In this document: piece after piece, positions 7,764 through 17,649 of the stretch
Numbering within the stretch: position 1 is the stretch's first letter
Layout: every line of letters starts with the position of its first letter
NCBI GenBank assembly: GCA_021772955.1
Contig: JAJFKZ010000073.1
Location: 1 to 33,150 of the forward strand
DNA length: 33,150 nucleotides
Source: Gammaproteobacteria bacterium
Lineage (GTDB): Bacteria; Pseudomonadota; Gammaproteobacteria; Xanthomonadales; Wenzhouxiangellaceae
Reading direction: 5' to 3'
Notes under the pieces: generated by a model
Database searches by the model: none
Told to the model about the DNA's origin: nothing
Seen by the model: the letters and a program-made list of their open reading frames with translations, nothing else
Position numbers and translations under genes: made by a program

Positions 7764-10498
7764 TCGAGAATTTGACCGTTCTCGTCCAGATACTGTATCG
7801 GCCCCAGGTCCAGCGCCTCCAGTTCGGCATCAATTTTGGCGCGATCACCGACCAGCACCCAAAGTAGATTCTGATCGTTGATGTAGTTACCTGCAGCGGC
7901 CCGCACGGCTTGCAGGTCCAGTCCTCGATAACGGCTGGCCAGGGTATCGATGTAATCTTGTGGTCGATCAAAGACCTGGTTGCTTACCAGTGCGCCGAGT
8001 ACCGCAGCAGCAGTCTCATACTGGCCGGGCAGGCTGTTGGTGTTGTTATTAACCACTTTTTTCAGTTCATCTGCGGTCGCCGGAGCGTCACCCAGATAAC
8101 CGGCCAGTTCGCGCTTGATCTCCAGGATTGATTCGCTGGTCTTGTCGGTTTGCACTGGCGCGTAGATCAGCCATGGGCGTTGTCCTTTTGCGTTTTGCGT
8201 AAACGTGAATGCCCCATAGGCCCAGCCCTTGTCTTCGCGCAGATTCATGTTGATGCGTGAGGTGAAGCTACCACCGATGATGTCGTTCATGGCTTCAATC
8301 TCAAGATTGTCCGGCGTGCTGGTCGAAGGAATCAACTGACCGGCCATGATGACGGTTTGTGGCGCGCCTGGGCGATCAATCAGATAAACCGAGCTGGATT
8401 TGCGCTGTGCAACCTGCGCCAGAACTTTGTCTCTGTGGACATCTTTGTTGGCATGCCAGTTGCCAAAGTGCTTGTTCAGCAGTTTGGTGATCTGTTCCAG
8501 CGAGCTGTCACCGACCACGAAAAGTTTGGCATTGTCAGCTTGCAACCAGCGCTGCTGAAATTGTTGCAGATCGCCAGACTCGATACTGGCGACAGATGCT
8601 TCGGTACCGGAGCCGGTAAACGGAATACCGTAGGCATGGTCCTGGCCATACAAAAGTGGCGGCAGCGCGCGCAGTGCCAACCCGATCGGTTGTGCTTTTT
8701 CCTGCTGAATACGCGCCAGCATGCGCTTTTTCTGCAGCGCCAGATCGGCTTCCCTGAACGCCGGGTTGCGGATGATATCGCTGTACAGCTGGATGGATTC
8801 ATCCAGATTGCCGGTTAGCGCCGACAAACTCACACTGGTGGTGTCCAGACTGCTGCCACTGGCCAGGTTGGCACCGAGTTCTTCACTGCGCTGGCTGATT
8901 TCAAGCGCACTGAGCTGCCTGGTGCCCTCGGTGAGCATGCCGGCTGTGAATCCGGCCAGGCCGAGTTTGCCGCCGGCATCGGCAGCATAACCAGCGTCAA
9001 ACACCATGGTCATTTCCACCACTGGCACCGCATCGCGGCGCGCAAACACCACTTCGATACCGTTGTCCAGAGTACTGCGCTGAGTCTGTGGAAAATTCAG
9101 ATCCGGCATTTCGCCCACGGCTGGCAACTGGCTGCGGTCTGCGCTGCTGGCCACGGTGTTGTAAGCCGGGTAGGGCAGTACTGTGAGCTGATAATAGGGC
9201 TGCAGCAGCCAATCGCTGGCAACCTGTTGCAGGTCTTTGCTGCGGGCGGCATTGATGCGTTCAAGACTGACCATGAAATGCCCCGGGTCGTTGGCATACA
9301 GCGCACCCTGCGCCAGCGCCACGGCCTTGCCACCGAAGCCGCCAATCTGTTCCAGGCCACGGATCTCACTGGCATTGATGCTGGTCTTGATGCGTTGCAA
9401 TTCAGCCTTGCCTGGGCCTGTGTCGATCAATTGCTGCAGTTGCTGCTCCAGGATGGTGGTGACTTGCTCGGGTTTTACGCCAGGCTGCAGACTAGTGCTG
9501 ATGGTGAAAATGCTGGCCAGTTCATGACGTTCCAGGCTGGCACTGATATCCGTCACCAACTGTAGCTCCTGCACCAGCTTCTGATACAGCCGTGAGGTCT
9601 TGCCACCGCCCAGAATGTCGGCAAACAGACCCAGCTGATCGGCTGCTTCGGTAATGCGTCCGGGTACTGCCCAGCTTCGATAGATGCGAGTCTGCGGGAC
9701 CTGATCGTGCATGCTTTCGATGATGTCGCTGTCCAATGTTGGCACCCATTGATTCAATTTCTGCAAGGGTGGCCCGGCCGCAATATCGCCAAAATACTTT
9801 TCCACCAGTGGTTTGGCGGTGGCGACGTTGATGTCTCCGGCCAGCACCAGTACCGTGTTGGCCGCGCCATAGTAGGTGTTGAACCAGTTCTTTACGTCAT
9901 CCAGGCTGGCGGCATTCAGGTCTTCCAAGGAACCGATCGTACTCCAGCGATACGGGTGCCCCTGCGGAAACAGCCCCTCCTGCAGTCGATACCTGACCTT
10001 GCCATAGGGCTGATTGTCGCCCTGGCGTTTTTCATTCTGCACCACGCCGCGCTGCTCATCCAGCTTGTCCTGATCAATGACCCCAAGCAGATGGCCCATG
10101 CGGTCTGACTCCATCCACAGCGCCATGTCTAATGCCGGGGTAGGCACTGTGGCAAAATAATTGGTGCGATCAAGCCAGGTGGTGCCGTTCATGCCGGTAG
10201 CGCCGACCTGTTCGAACGGTTTGAAATACTCGTCGTTGTAGTTTTCGCTGCCGTTGAACATCAGGTGTTCAAACAAATGCGCGAAGCCGGTTTTGCCAGG
10301 CTGTTCGTCCTTGGAGCCGACGTGGTACCAGACGCTGACAGCAACAATCGGTGCCTTGTGGTCTTCATGCACGACCACGCGCAGTCCGTTGTCCAGCTGG
10401 AATTGCTGGTAATCAATCGATAAATCTGGCGTATTGGCAGACGACAGTGTGCTGCCCAGCAACAGCAGAATGGTAACAAGGGGGCGTAATGAGATCAT
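7760..10498 (-). CDS. M16 family (pitrilysin-like) zinc peptidase, two-domain, exported
   Basis: HxxEH motif in GFAHLFEHLMFNGSENY; signal peptide; full two-lobe M16 length (912 aa). Confidence 0.93.
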   Translation of the reverse strand: MISLRPLVTILLLLGSTLSSANTPDLSIDYQQFQLDNGLRVVVHEDHKAPIVAVSVWYHVGSKDEQPGKTGFAHLFEHLMFNGSENYNDEYFKPFEQVGATGMNGTTWLDRTNYFATVPTPALDMALWMESDRMGHLLGVIDQDKLDEQRGVVQNEKRQGDNQPYGKVRYRLQEGLFPQGHPYRWSTIGSLEDLNAASLDDVKNWFNTYYGAANTVLVLAGDINVATAKPLVEKYFGDIAAGPPLQKLNQWVPTLDSDIIESMHDQVPQTRIYRSWAVPGRITEAADQLGLFADILGGGKTSRLYQKLVQELQLVTDISASLERHELASIFTISTSLQPGVKPEQVTTILEQQLQQLIDTGPGKAELQRIKTSINASEIRGLEQIGGFGGKAVALAQGALYANDPGHFMVSLERINAARSKDLQQVASDWLLQPYYQLTVLPYPAYNTVASSADRSQLPAVGEMPDLNFPQTQRSTLDNGIEVVFARRDAVPVVEMTMVFDAGYAADAGGKLGLAGFTAGMLTEGTRQLSALEISQRSEELGANLASGSSLDTTSVSLSALTGNLDESIQLYSDIIRNPAFREADLALQKKRMLARIQQEKAQPIGLALRALPPLLYGQDHAYGIPFTGSGTEASVASIESGDLQQFQQRWLQADNAKLFVVGDSSLEQITKLLNKHFGNWHANKDVHRDKVLAQVAQRKSSSVYLIDRPGAPQTVIMAGQLIPSTSTPDNLEIEAMNDIIGGSFTSRINMNLREDKGWAYGAFTFTQNAKGQRPWLIYAPVQTDKTSESILEIKRELAGYLGDAPATADELKKVVNNNTNSLPGQYETAAAVLGALVSNQVFDRPQDYIDTLASRYRGLDLQAVRAAAGNYINDQNLLWVLVGDRAKIDAELEALDLGPIQYLDENGQILD

Positions 10499-10577
10499 CG
10501 TTTAATGCTTCCTGTATGTTATAAAATAAAGCGCTTCAGCTTACCAGCAGTGCAGTTGTCTGCCTGTGCAAATAGTC

Positions 10578-11270
10578 ATGGATAGTACAAAATTGGATAT
10601 TGAACAAATCGATCTTTTCAGCGTGCCCATTTGGCGTTTCCGGCTGCCGGAAATGCAGCCTTATGAAGCAGAACTGCGTCAACAGATGTTGCAACAATGG
10701 GAGGCAGGTGCGTTTCAGAAACACCAGTTTGGCTATGGCTATCAGACCTCCAGCGTGCTGTTTGATCGGGACAATCTGGCCGCCAGCCCGGCCCTGCAGA
10801 CCTTGCAGCAGGCATTTGCCAGCCGCGTGCGGCAGATACTGCGACAGCGTGTTAATCACACTGTTCACCTGCCGCCGGATGTTTATGCGTATATGGCCTG
10901 GGCACTTGTGCAAACCAACGAAGACTGGGTCAATGGCACCTGGCACGATCATGCGCCGGCGCTGATCAGCGGCTGCTATTACCTGCAACAGCCGGAAACG
11001 GCCCATGACACTGAGGGAGCCCTGGCATTTCAGCGACCCGGCAGCGTCGATAGCTTTGTTCGCCAAGTGCAATATGTGCAGCCGCAGCAGGGTGATTTTA
11101 TTTTGTTTCCTTCGTATTTGAGTCATCGGCCCACACCATGCCCGTCAGCTCGTGAGTTACGTATTTCTATCAATATGGACGCGTATGTGCATTGGCTGCA
11201 CTGGGACGAGTCGGGCAAGCCACGGATTCATCCAGAGCGTTACCGACAATTGCGAGAAGACTCACTCTGA
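10578..11270 (+). CDS. Putative 2OG-Fe(II) oxygenase-like protein (TIGR02466 / 2OG-FeII_Oxy_5 type)
   Basis: IDLFSVPIWRFRLP N-terminus; WVNGTWHDHAPALISGCYYLQQPE and GDFILFPSYLSHRPTPCPSARELRISINMD match the family pattern. Confidence 0.75.
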   Translation: MDSTKLDIEQIDLFSVPIWRFRLPEMQPYEAELRQQMLQQWEAGAFQKHQFGYGYQTSSVLFDRDNLAASPALQTLQQAFASRVRQILRQRVNHTVHLPPDVYAYMAWALVQTNEDWVNGTWHDHAPALISGCYYLQQPETAHDTEGALAFQRPGSVDSFVRQVQYVQPQQGDFILFPSYLSHRPTPCPSARELRISINMDAYVHWLHWDESGKPRIHPERYRQLREDSL

Positions 11271-12134
11271 CTGGTTTGCCGTCAGCTCAGTGTCGGCTTG
11301 CTCGCTTGCCGCAGGATCTTCGCTAGCGACCACCTGGCTGATCAGCACCAGTGCCGCCAGTCCGGAACTGTCGAAGTATTCCATGCGTTCGGACTGGATG
11401 CGACGCTGTTGCTGCAAATAGCGTGCCCGGTACTGCGGTTGCTCCGGGTGTTCGTTGCTGGCGTCCGCAGCTGATGGAGTATTGCTGGTGGAGCGAAAGT
11501 AGAGCACTTCCGAGCGCTGCTCGATGTTCAGGTCGACGGTGCCGATGTAGCCGGTGTTGATCTTGATGCTGCCATCCAGCTGATAGGTCAACTCGTCGCT
11601 GCCTGCTGGTTGCTGAGCGCTGGCGGTAGCTTCATCGTCAAGCTCGCTAGATACCGCTTGCGAGGCGGCTATCAGGAGTTGATCGTCATGGATGCGCCAA
11701 CGGCGGCCGATGCCCGCAGGTTGCTGCCACTGATAATAGCCCAGCAACTGATAATCCTTTTGCAAACGCAGCCAGGCCTTGTGCATTGGTTCTGAGGCAA
11801 ACAGCTGATCTTCAGTCAGGTTCAGGCTGGCCGCCATTCGGCCCGGGTCGCCGGCTTGCGCAAACATGGTCGGCTGCACCGTCAGCTTGCTGAAATCGCC
11901 AATCTCGGCCACCGCATGCCAGGCGATGTCGCTGTCCGGGTGCGCGAACAGCAGCAGTTCCACATGCCACTCTTGCGATTCTTCTGCTGGCTTTTGTGCC
12001 TGGTCTGACTGCGCACTGGCCATGCCAATGCCCGCTGCGAGCAGCAGAATCAGGCAGCTGCACGCGCGCCTGAGTATGACACTTGGGTCAGGCGTGCTGA
12101 GCCTTGCTGGTGGTTTCATTGCGGGTCGATTCAT
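11262..12134 (-). CDS. csiV: CsiV-like protein (peptidoglycan-binding CsiV family), exported
   Basis: Signal peptide followed by EWHVELLLFAHPDSD; located directly downstream of mfd, as is common in gammaproteobacteria. Confidence 0.65.
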   Translation of the reverse strand: MNRPAMKPPARLSTPDPSVILRRACSCLILLLAAGIGMASAQSDQAQKPAEESQEWHVELLLFAHPDSDIAWHAVAEIGDFSKLTVQPTMFAQAGDPGRMAASLNLTEDQLFASEPMHKAWLRLQKDYQLLGYYQWQQPAGIGRRWRIHDDQLLIAASQAVSSELDDEATASAQQPAGSDELTYQLDGSIKINTGYIGTVDLNIEQRSEVLYFRSTSNTPSAADASNEHPEQPQYRARYLQQQRRIQSERMEYFDSSGLAALVLISQVVASEDPAASEQADTELTANQSE

Positions 12135-15100
12135 GGCTGGTACTATCCGTTGTTTTCAGGTCCTGCAGTAATTGACGAATATAAAGCAATCGCTGTTGAT
12201 CGTCATCTATCGTGGCTTTCAGGCTCAGCCGATGCTGACCCTGCAGTTTGAACTCATCCGCCTGATATTGCACCTTCTTGATCAGATTGGCACTGTTCAG
12301 CTGCGGCTTGTCACCGATATCAATCCAGCCGCCGCCGGGACCAAAATCAATGCGTTCAAGCCCCATGGCTTTGGCTTGCAACTTCAGTTGACTGATCGCG
12401 ACCAGGTTTTTGGCTGGTTGCGGCAACAGACCGAAGCGATCGATCAGTTCAATCTGTAGCTGCCGCAGTGCCTCATTGTCAGCGGCCATGCTGATGCGTT
12501 TGTACAGCGTCAGTCGCATCGGCACGTCAGGCAGGTAATCGTCCGGGATAAACGCCGGCAAATGCAATTCGACATCGCCAGTGCGCAATAAGGGCTGACT
12601 CAGATCCGGCTCCTCGCCAGCGCGCAGCGCTGCTACAACCTGTTCCAGCATCTGCAGATGCAGTTCAAAGCCAAGCGCCTGCATCTGTCCGCTTTGTTCC
12701 TCTCCCAGCAACTCACCGGCACCACGAATTTCCATGTCGTGCGTGGACAGTGCAAAGCCCGCTCCCAGGTCTTCCAGCTCACTGATGGCATCCAGGCGTT
12801 TGCGCGCGTCGGCGGTCAGGTTTTGCCAGTCCGAGATCAGCAGATAGGCAAAGGCCCGATGGTGTGAACGTCCGACCCGTCCACGCAGCTGGTGCAATTG
12901 CGCCAGTCCGAAGTGGTCGGCTTTGTTGATGAGGATGGTGTTGGCGCTGGGTACGTCGATGCCGTTTTCAATGATCGTGGTACTGACCAGAATACTGAAC
13001 CGGCGTGCGTAAAAATCACGCATGACGCGTTCCATCTCAGGCTGCGGCATCTGGCCATGCGCGATGGCGATGGTCTCGTGCGGGAACAATCGTGCCAGCT
13101 GGTTGGCCATGGCCTGGATGGTGCGCACCTCATTGTGCAGAAAATACACCTGACCGCCGCGTTGCAGTTCACGCTCGATGGCATCGGTGATCAGGGTGTC
13201 GTCCCACTGGGTGACGGTGGTCTTGACCGCGATTCGGCGTGCCGGCGGCGTGGCAATGATGGAAAGATCACGAATGCCTGACATGGCCATGCCCAGGGTT
13301 CTGGGAATCGGCGTCGCGGTCAGGGTGAGCATGTCAACCGAGGCGCGCAGGGTTTTCAGTTTCTCCTTGTGGCGCACACCGAAGCGCTGTTCTTCGTCAA
13401 CAATCAGCAGACCCAGATTGTTGAAGCTGACATTGTCCTGCAGCAGTCGGTGGGTCCCGATAACGATGTCCAGCGTACCGTTCTGCATACTCTCAAGCAA
13501 GGCGCTGGCTTCTGCTGACGAGCGGGCTCTCGAGAGCAGGCCGATTTTCACCGGCCAATCGGCAAAACGGTCGGAAAACACATTGAAATGCTGGCGTGCC
13601 AGCAGGGTGGTAGGACACAGCAAGGCAACCTGATAACCAGCCTGCGCGGCCACAAACGCGGCCCGCAGAGCAACCTCGGTCTTGCCAAAGCCGACATCGC
13701 CGCAGATCACACGGTCCATGATTCTGGTGCTGGTCATGTCTTGCAGAACCGCATCGATGGCGGTTTGCTGGTCCGGGGTTTCCTCGAATGCAAAGGTTGC
13801 TGAAAACTCGGTGTAGAGTTTGCGATCCAGCACCATGGCAGTGCCGACGGAAGCTTCCCGGCGGGCGTAGATGTCCAGTAATTCGGCTGCCGCATCACGG
13901 ATTTTTCGGGCCGCCTTGCGCCTGGTTTTCTGCCAGCGATCACTGCCAAGTTTATGCAGTGAGGTTTTGTCACTGTCGGCGCCGATGTAGCGAGTGATCA
14001 TTTGCAAATCACTGATCGGCACATACAGTTTGTCGCCTTCGGCGTATTCCAGGGTCAGGTATTCACCTTCCATGCCGGCCACCTGCAGCAGACTCAAACC
14101 CCGGTAACGGCCGATACCCTGTTCCTCGTGCACCACCAGTGCACCCGCCTGCAAATCTGCCAGACCACGGATCACGGCGGCCGGGTCACGTTCGCTGCTG
14201 CGGCGATGTTTTTGTCGCACCCGACCCTTGAACAATTGTGTTTCGGTCAGTATCAGCAGCTGTTCGTCGGGCAACTCCAGGCCATCACTGAGCGGCAGGT
14301 CCACCACGGCCAGACGTACATCGGGGCTGGCTCGAAACGCATGCCAGTCGGGCAGATGCCGGGTTTTGATGTTGAAGGCCGCGAGCGACTCTGCCAGCAC
14401 TTCACGTCGGCCCGCACTGTCGGCAGCGAGCAGTATGCGGCCCGAATAGGCTGACAGCAACCGATTGATGCCGTGCTCGGCCGTGCTGCTGTGCAGGTCG
14501 ATTTCTGGTGCAGCATTGACCTGGAAATGACAACGTGTGGCAGCTGTGGAATGCTGGTCATCGGCTGCCAGCTCAATGCTGCCGGGGCGATCCAGTTCGC
14601 CGTGCAGTTCGTTCAGATCGATATACAGCTCATCGGGGCTGAGGATCGGTCGCTGAATGTCATGCCGGCGTTGCTCGTAGCGCTCATTCACGTGTGACAG
14701 AAACTGTTCTGCTGCAGCTCTGCAATCCGCCTGCAGGATCAGCTGCGGATGCTGGCCCAAGTAATCGAACAGACTGCTGGTTTGTGCAAAAAACAGCGGC
14801 AGAAAATACTCCAGGCCCTGTGGATGATAACCCTTGCGTAATTCCTGATAAATCGTGCAGTGGCGCATGTCCAGCGCAAAGCGCTGTCGATAGCGTTGCC
14901 GAAACAGTTCCGTGGATTCGGGGGTAAATGGGTATTCCCGACTTGGCAACAGGTTGATGCCGGTCAGCGATTCCAGCGATCTTTGTGTCTCTGCATCAAA
15001 GCTTCGTAACGAGGCAATTTCATCATCCAGCCATTCGATCCGAAGCGGATTGGCCGAGCCTGAGGGAAATACATCCAGCAGTGCACCACGCTGGGCAAAC

Positions 15101-15612
15101 TGACCGGTCTGGTACACCGCATCCACGGCGTCATAACCGGTGTTGATCAGGTTTTGCCGAAACTGCAGCATCGGCAGTTCAATACCCACTTGCAGCTGCA
15201 TGCTGTGGCCATGGATGAATTCTGTCGGCGACAGACGCTGTAACAATGTGCTGACTGGAACAATCAACAGACCGCGTTGGGTGTTGGGCAGACTGGCGAG
15301 GGTCGCGAGCCGGGCAGAAATGATGTCCGGATGTGGCGAGAACAGATCGTAGGGCAGGGTTTCCCAGTCGGGAAAGTGCAGTACCGGCAATTGCTCATCA
15401 TCACGCAAAAGCAGGCAGTCGCGCTCCAGCATGCTGGCTTGTTGCGCACTGCTGCAGATGACCACGGTGAGGCCGTGATGACGTCGCGCCGTTGCACACA
15501 CCGCCAGTGCCGAGGCGGCCGCACGTGCCGGGCTGCCATGCAGTCCGTGCCAGACGTTAAGCCCCGAATCGGCCGGCAACGGCGGATGCAGCGGTGAGTA
15601 GGAATCTCGCAT
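12088..15612 (-). CDS. mfd: Transcription-repair coupling factor Mfd
   Basis: 1174 aa; CarD-like RNAP-interaction region (VVHEEQGIGRYRGL), helicase motifs GDVGFGKTEVALRAAF, IVDEEQRFGV, TATPIPRTL, QLRGRVGRS. Confidence 0.98.
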   Translation of the reverse strand: MRDSYSPLHPPLPADSGLNVWHGLHGSPARAAASALAVCATARRHHGLTVVICSSAQQASMLERDCLLLRDDEQLPVLHFPDWETLPYDLFSPHPDIISARLATLASLPNTQRGLLIVPVSTLLQRLSPTEFIHGHSMQLQVGIELPMLQFRQNLINTGYDAVDAVYQTGQFAQRGALLDVFPSGSANPLRIEWLDDEIASLRSFDAETQRSLESLTGINLLPSREYPFTPESTELFRQRYRQRFALDMRHCTIYQELRKGYHPQGLEYFLPLFFAQTSSLFDYLGQHPQLILQADCRAAAEQFLSHVNERYEQRRHDIQRPILSPDELYIDLNELHGELDRPGSIELAADDQHSTAATRCHFQVNAAPEIDLHSSTAEHGINRLLSAYSGRILLAADSAGRREVLAESLAAFNIKTRHLPDWHAFRASPDVRLAVVDLPLSDGLELPDEQLLILTETQLFKGRVRQKHRRSSERDPAAVIRGLADLQAGALVVHEEQGIGRYRGLSLLQVAGMEGEYLTLEYAEGDKLYVPISDLQMITRYIGADSDKTSLHKLGSDRWQKTRRKAARKIRDAAAELLDIYARREASVGTAMVLDRKLYTEFSATFAFEETPDQQTAIDAVLQDMTSTRIMDRVICGDVGFGKTEVALRAAFVAAQAGYQVALLCPTTLLARQHFNVFSDRFADWPVKIGLLSRARSSAEASALLESMQNGTLDIVIGTHRLLQDNVSFNNLGLLIVDEEQRFGVRHKEKLKTLRASVDMLTLTATPIPRTLGMAMSGIRDLSIIATPPARRIAVKTTVTQWDDTLITDAIERELQRGGQVYFLHNEVRTIQAMANQLARLFPHETIAIAHGQMPQPEMERVMRDFYARRFSILVSTTIIENGIDVPSANTILINKADHFGLAQLHQLRGRVGRSHHRAFAYLLISDWQNLTADARKRLDAISELEDLGAGFALSTHDMEIRGAGELLGEEQSGQMQALGFELHLQMLEQVVAALRAGEEPDLSQPLLRTGDVELHLPAFIPDDYLPDVPMRLTLYKRISMAADNEALRQLQIELIDRFGLLPQPAKNLVAISQLKLQAKAMGLERIDFGPGGGWIDIGDKPQLNSANLIKKVQYQADEFKLQGQHRLSLKATIDDDQQRLLYIRQLLQDLKTTDSTSHESTRNETTSKAQHA

Positions 15613-15699
15613 AGTGAAAAGCTGAGTCAGTAATGAGTTGTGACGGTCTGCTGTGGTCCGGTCACTGCGGCAGCTCTGACCGCAATCATGCTGATGAAT

Positions 15700-17433
15700 T
15701 CAGGGGCGGTAGTTGACCACCGGTTTCCCGAACCAGCGTAATAGTATAAACAGTACCGCAGCCGATGACAGCAGCCCCAACCACCAGGGCAGTCCATAGC
15801 CAACCGGAATCATGGCCACCAGCATGGCAACGACACCAACCAGCAACGCATACGGCAGCTGCGTGCGCACATGTTCGATATGATCGCAGTGACTGGCCAT
15901 GGACGACATGATCGTGGTATCTGAAATCGGCGAACAATGATCGCCCCACACCGAGCCTCCCAACACTGCCGCTGTGGCGGTATAAATGATGTGCCAGTGT
16001 TGCTGTTCGGTCATGCCTTGCAGGTCCAGCATGGTCCATGCCATCGGTAGTGCCAGTGGCAATAAAATGCCCATGACGCCCCAACTGGTGCCGGTGGCAA
16101 AGGCTGTGGCTGCGGCGATCACAAACACCAGCGACGGCAGCAACTGCACCGGCAACCAGTCGCCAATCAACTCGACCAGATAATTGGCGGTACCCAGTTG
16201 CAACGTGATTTCGCCCAATGACCAGGCCAGCAGCAAAATGATCATGGCGAACAGCATGTTCTGTATGCCGCTGAACCAGGCCTTGAGTGTTTTTTCCACG
16301 CTCAGCAGTCGTCCTGGCAGCGTAACCAGCACTGCCGACAACACGCCCAGCATGGAGCCCCAAAGCAGTGACTTGTAGCTGTCGGAAGCACCCACGATGT
16401 TGCGCAGTGTCGCGGCATCCCCAGCCAGTGCCTGCACCCCCGTGTACCAGAGCCCACCCATAACCGCAATGATTAACACGGCGATGGGGATCAGGGCATT
16501 GCGGGCGTGGGCGTGCTCGGCATCGATGCTGTTTTCAATGTCCGTGTGTTCGGCATTGCTGGCCGCACCGGGTTGATCGGCAGGATCCAGCCGGACCCTG
16601 GTTTCGGCATCCAGCATGGGGCCGAAATCGCGGCCGCTGACGGTAATCAAGAACACGAAAAACAAGGCCAATAGCGGGTAAAAGCTGTATGGAATGGAGT
16701 TCAGGAACACCAGGTAGGCCTGTTCGTTGAAACCCTCTATGCCGGCGATGGCATCCTGAATCAGTCCGACTTCATAACCTACCCAGGTGGTAATCAGCGC
16801 GATGCTGGCGACCGGTGCAGCAGTTGAATCGACGATGTATGCCAGCTTGGCACGGGAAATGCGCATGCGATCGGTCAGCGGTCGCATGGTATTGCCAACC
16901 ACCAGCGAGTTGGCATAATCGTCAAAAAAAATGGCCAGCCCCATGCACCAGGTGGTTATCGCTGCACGCCGGGCGTCGTTGGCCCAGTGACTGATGCGCT
17001 TGACGATACCCTGCATGCCGCCGTTGGCCGAGATGATGCCGACCATGCCGCCGATCATCAATGAAAACAATATGATTGCGGCATGATCGCTGTCACTCAG
17101 GGCGTTCAGAACATAGACCTGCAGCACGGCCAGCAAGCCGGAGAACACGGCTTCCAAATCCTGTCCGGCAACGATCCAGGCGCCCAACCAGACCCCGACA
17201 AACAATGCCGGCACCACTTGGCGAAACAACAGTGCCAGCACAATCGCCAGCAGTGGTGGCAGCACCGACCACAGGCCGCGATGATCGCCAAGTTCGCCGC
17301 TGGCTGCACTGGCTGCGTCGGGATACAGTGTGATCAGTACAACGATCAGCAGCATGAGGCTGGTTAATGCAGGTCGAAGTCGCGCCGGTTCGGCAGACGC
17401 TATGGAAAAGCTCGTTGCTGTGCTGATAATCAC
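15700..17433 (-). CDS. NhaC-type Na+/H+ antiporter family protein
   Basis: 577 aa polytopic protein with DDYANSLVVGNTMRPLTDRMRISRAKLAYIVDSTAAPVASI and GGSVWGDHCSPISDTTIMSSMASHCDHIEHVRTQLPYAL. Confidence 0.92.
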   Translation of the reverse strand: MIISTATSFSIASAEPARLRPALTSLMLLIVVLITLYPDAASAASGELGDHRGLWSVLPPLLAIVLALLFRQVVPALFVGVWLGAWIVAGQDLEAVFSGLLAVLQVYVLNALSDSDHAAIILFSLMIGGMVGIISANGGMQGIVKRISHWANDARRAAITTWCMGLAIFFDDYANSLVVGNTMRPLTDRMRISRAKLAYIVDSTAAPVASIALITTWVGYEVGLIQDAIAGIEGFNEQAYLVFLNSIPYSFYPLLALFFVFLITVSGRDFGPMLDAETRVRLDPADQPGAASNAEHTDIENSIDAEHAHARNALIPIAVLIIAVMGGLWYTGVQALAGDAATLRNIVGASDSYKSLLWGSMLGVLSAVLVTLPGRLLSVEKTLKAWFSGIQNMLFAMIILLLAWSLGEITLQLGTANYLVELIGDWLPVQLLPSLVFVIAAATAFATGTSWGVMGILLPLALPMAWTMLDLQGMTEQQHWHIIYTATAAVLGGSVWGDHCSPISDTTIMSSMASHCDHIEHVRTQLPYALLVGVVAMLVAMIPVGYGLPWWLGLLSSAAVLFILLRWFGKPVVNYRP

Positions 17434-17455
17434 GCTGGTGCTTGCTCCCTGGTGG

Positions 17456-17622
17456 CTAGCCCGTATATTTCATGAAGGGTTCGAGGTGCAACGCCAGATT
17501 TGGCCTGAACTCGAACAGGACAAACTGTATCCACTTCACTATGCAAAAATTCAATGTTGGCGCCTTGTTTATCCGTAAAGTATGACTAGTAACAGTCTGC
17601 CCTCATGACATATGCGGGCTAG
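17456..17622. mobile_element. MITE-like element, family A, 167-bp deletion form
   Basis: Imperfect terminal inverted repeats ctagcccgtatatttcatgaaggg / ccctcatgacatatgcgggctag (about 20 of 24 match). Interior shared with the 32226-32740 copy (tcgaggtgcaacgccagatttggcctgaactcgaacaggacaa). No coding potential. Confidence 0.75.
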
Positions 17623-17649
17623 TATCCTGATGCTGTCAGCTTGCGCGGA

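Noticed and set aside
12088-15612. Many secondary ORFs on both strands inside mfd
   Set aside because: Overlap a complete, unambiguous Mfd reading frame.
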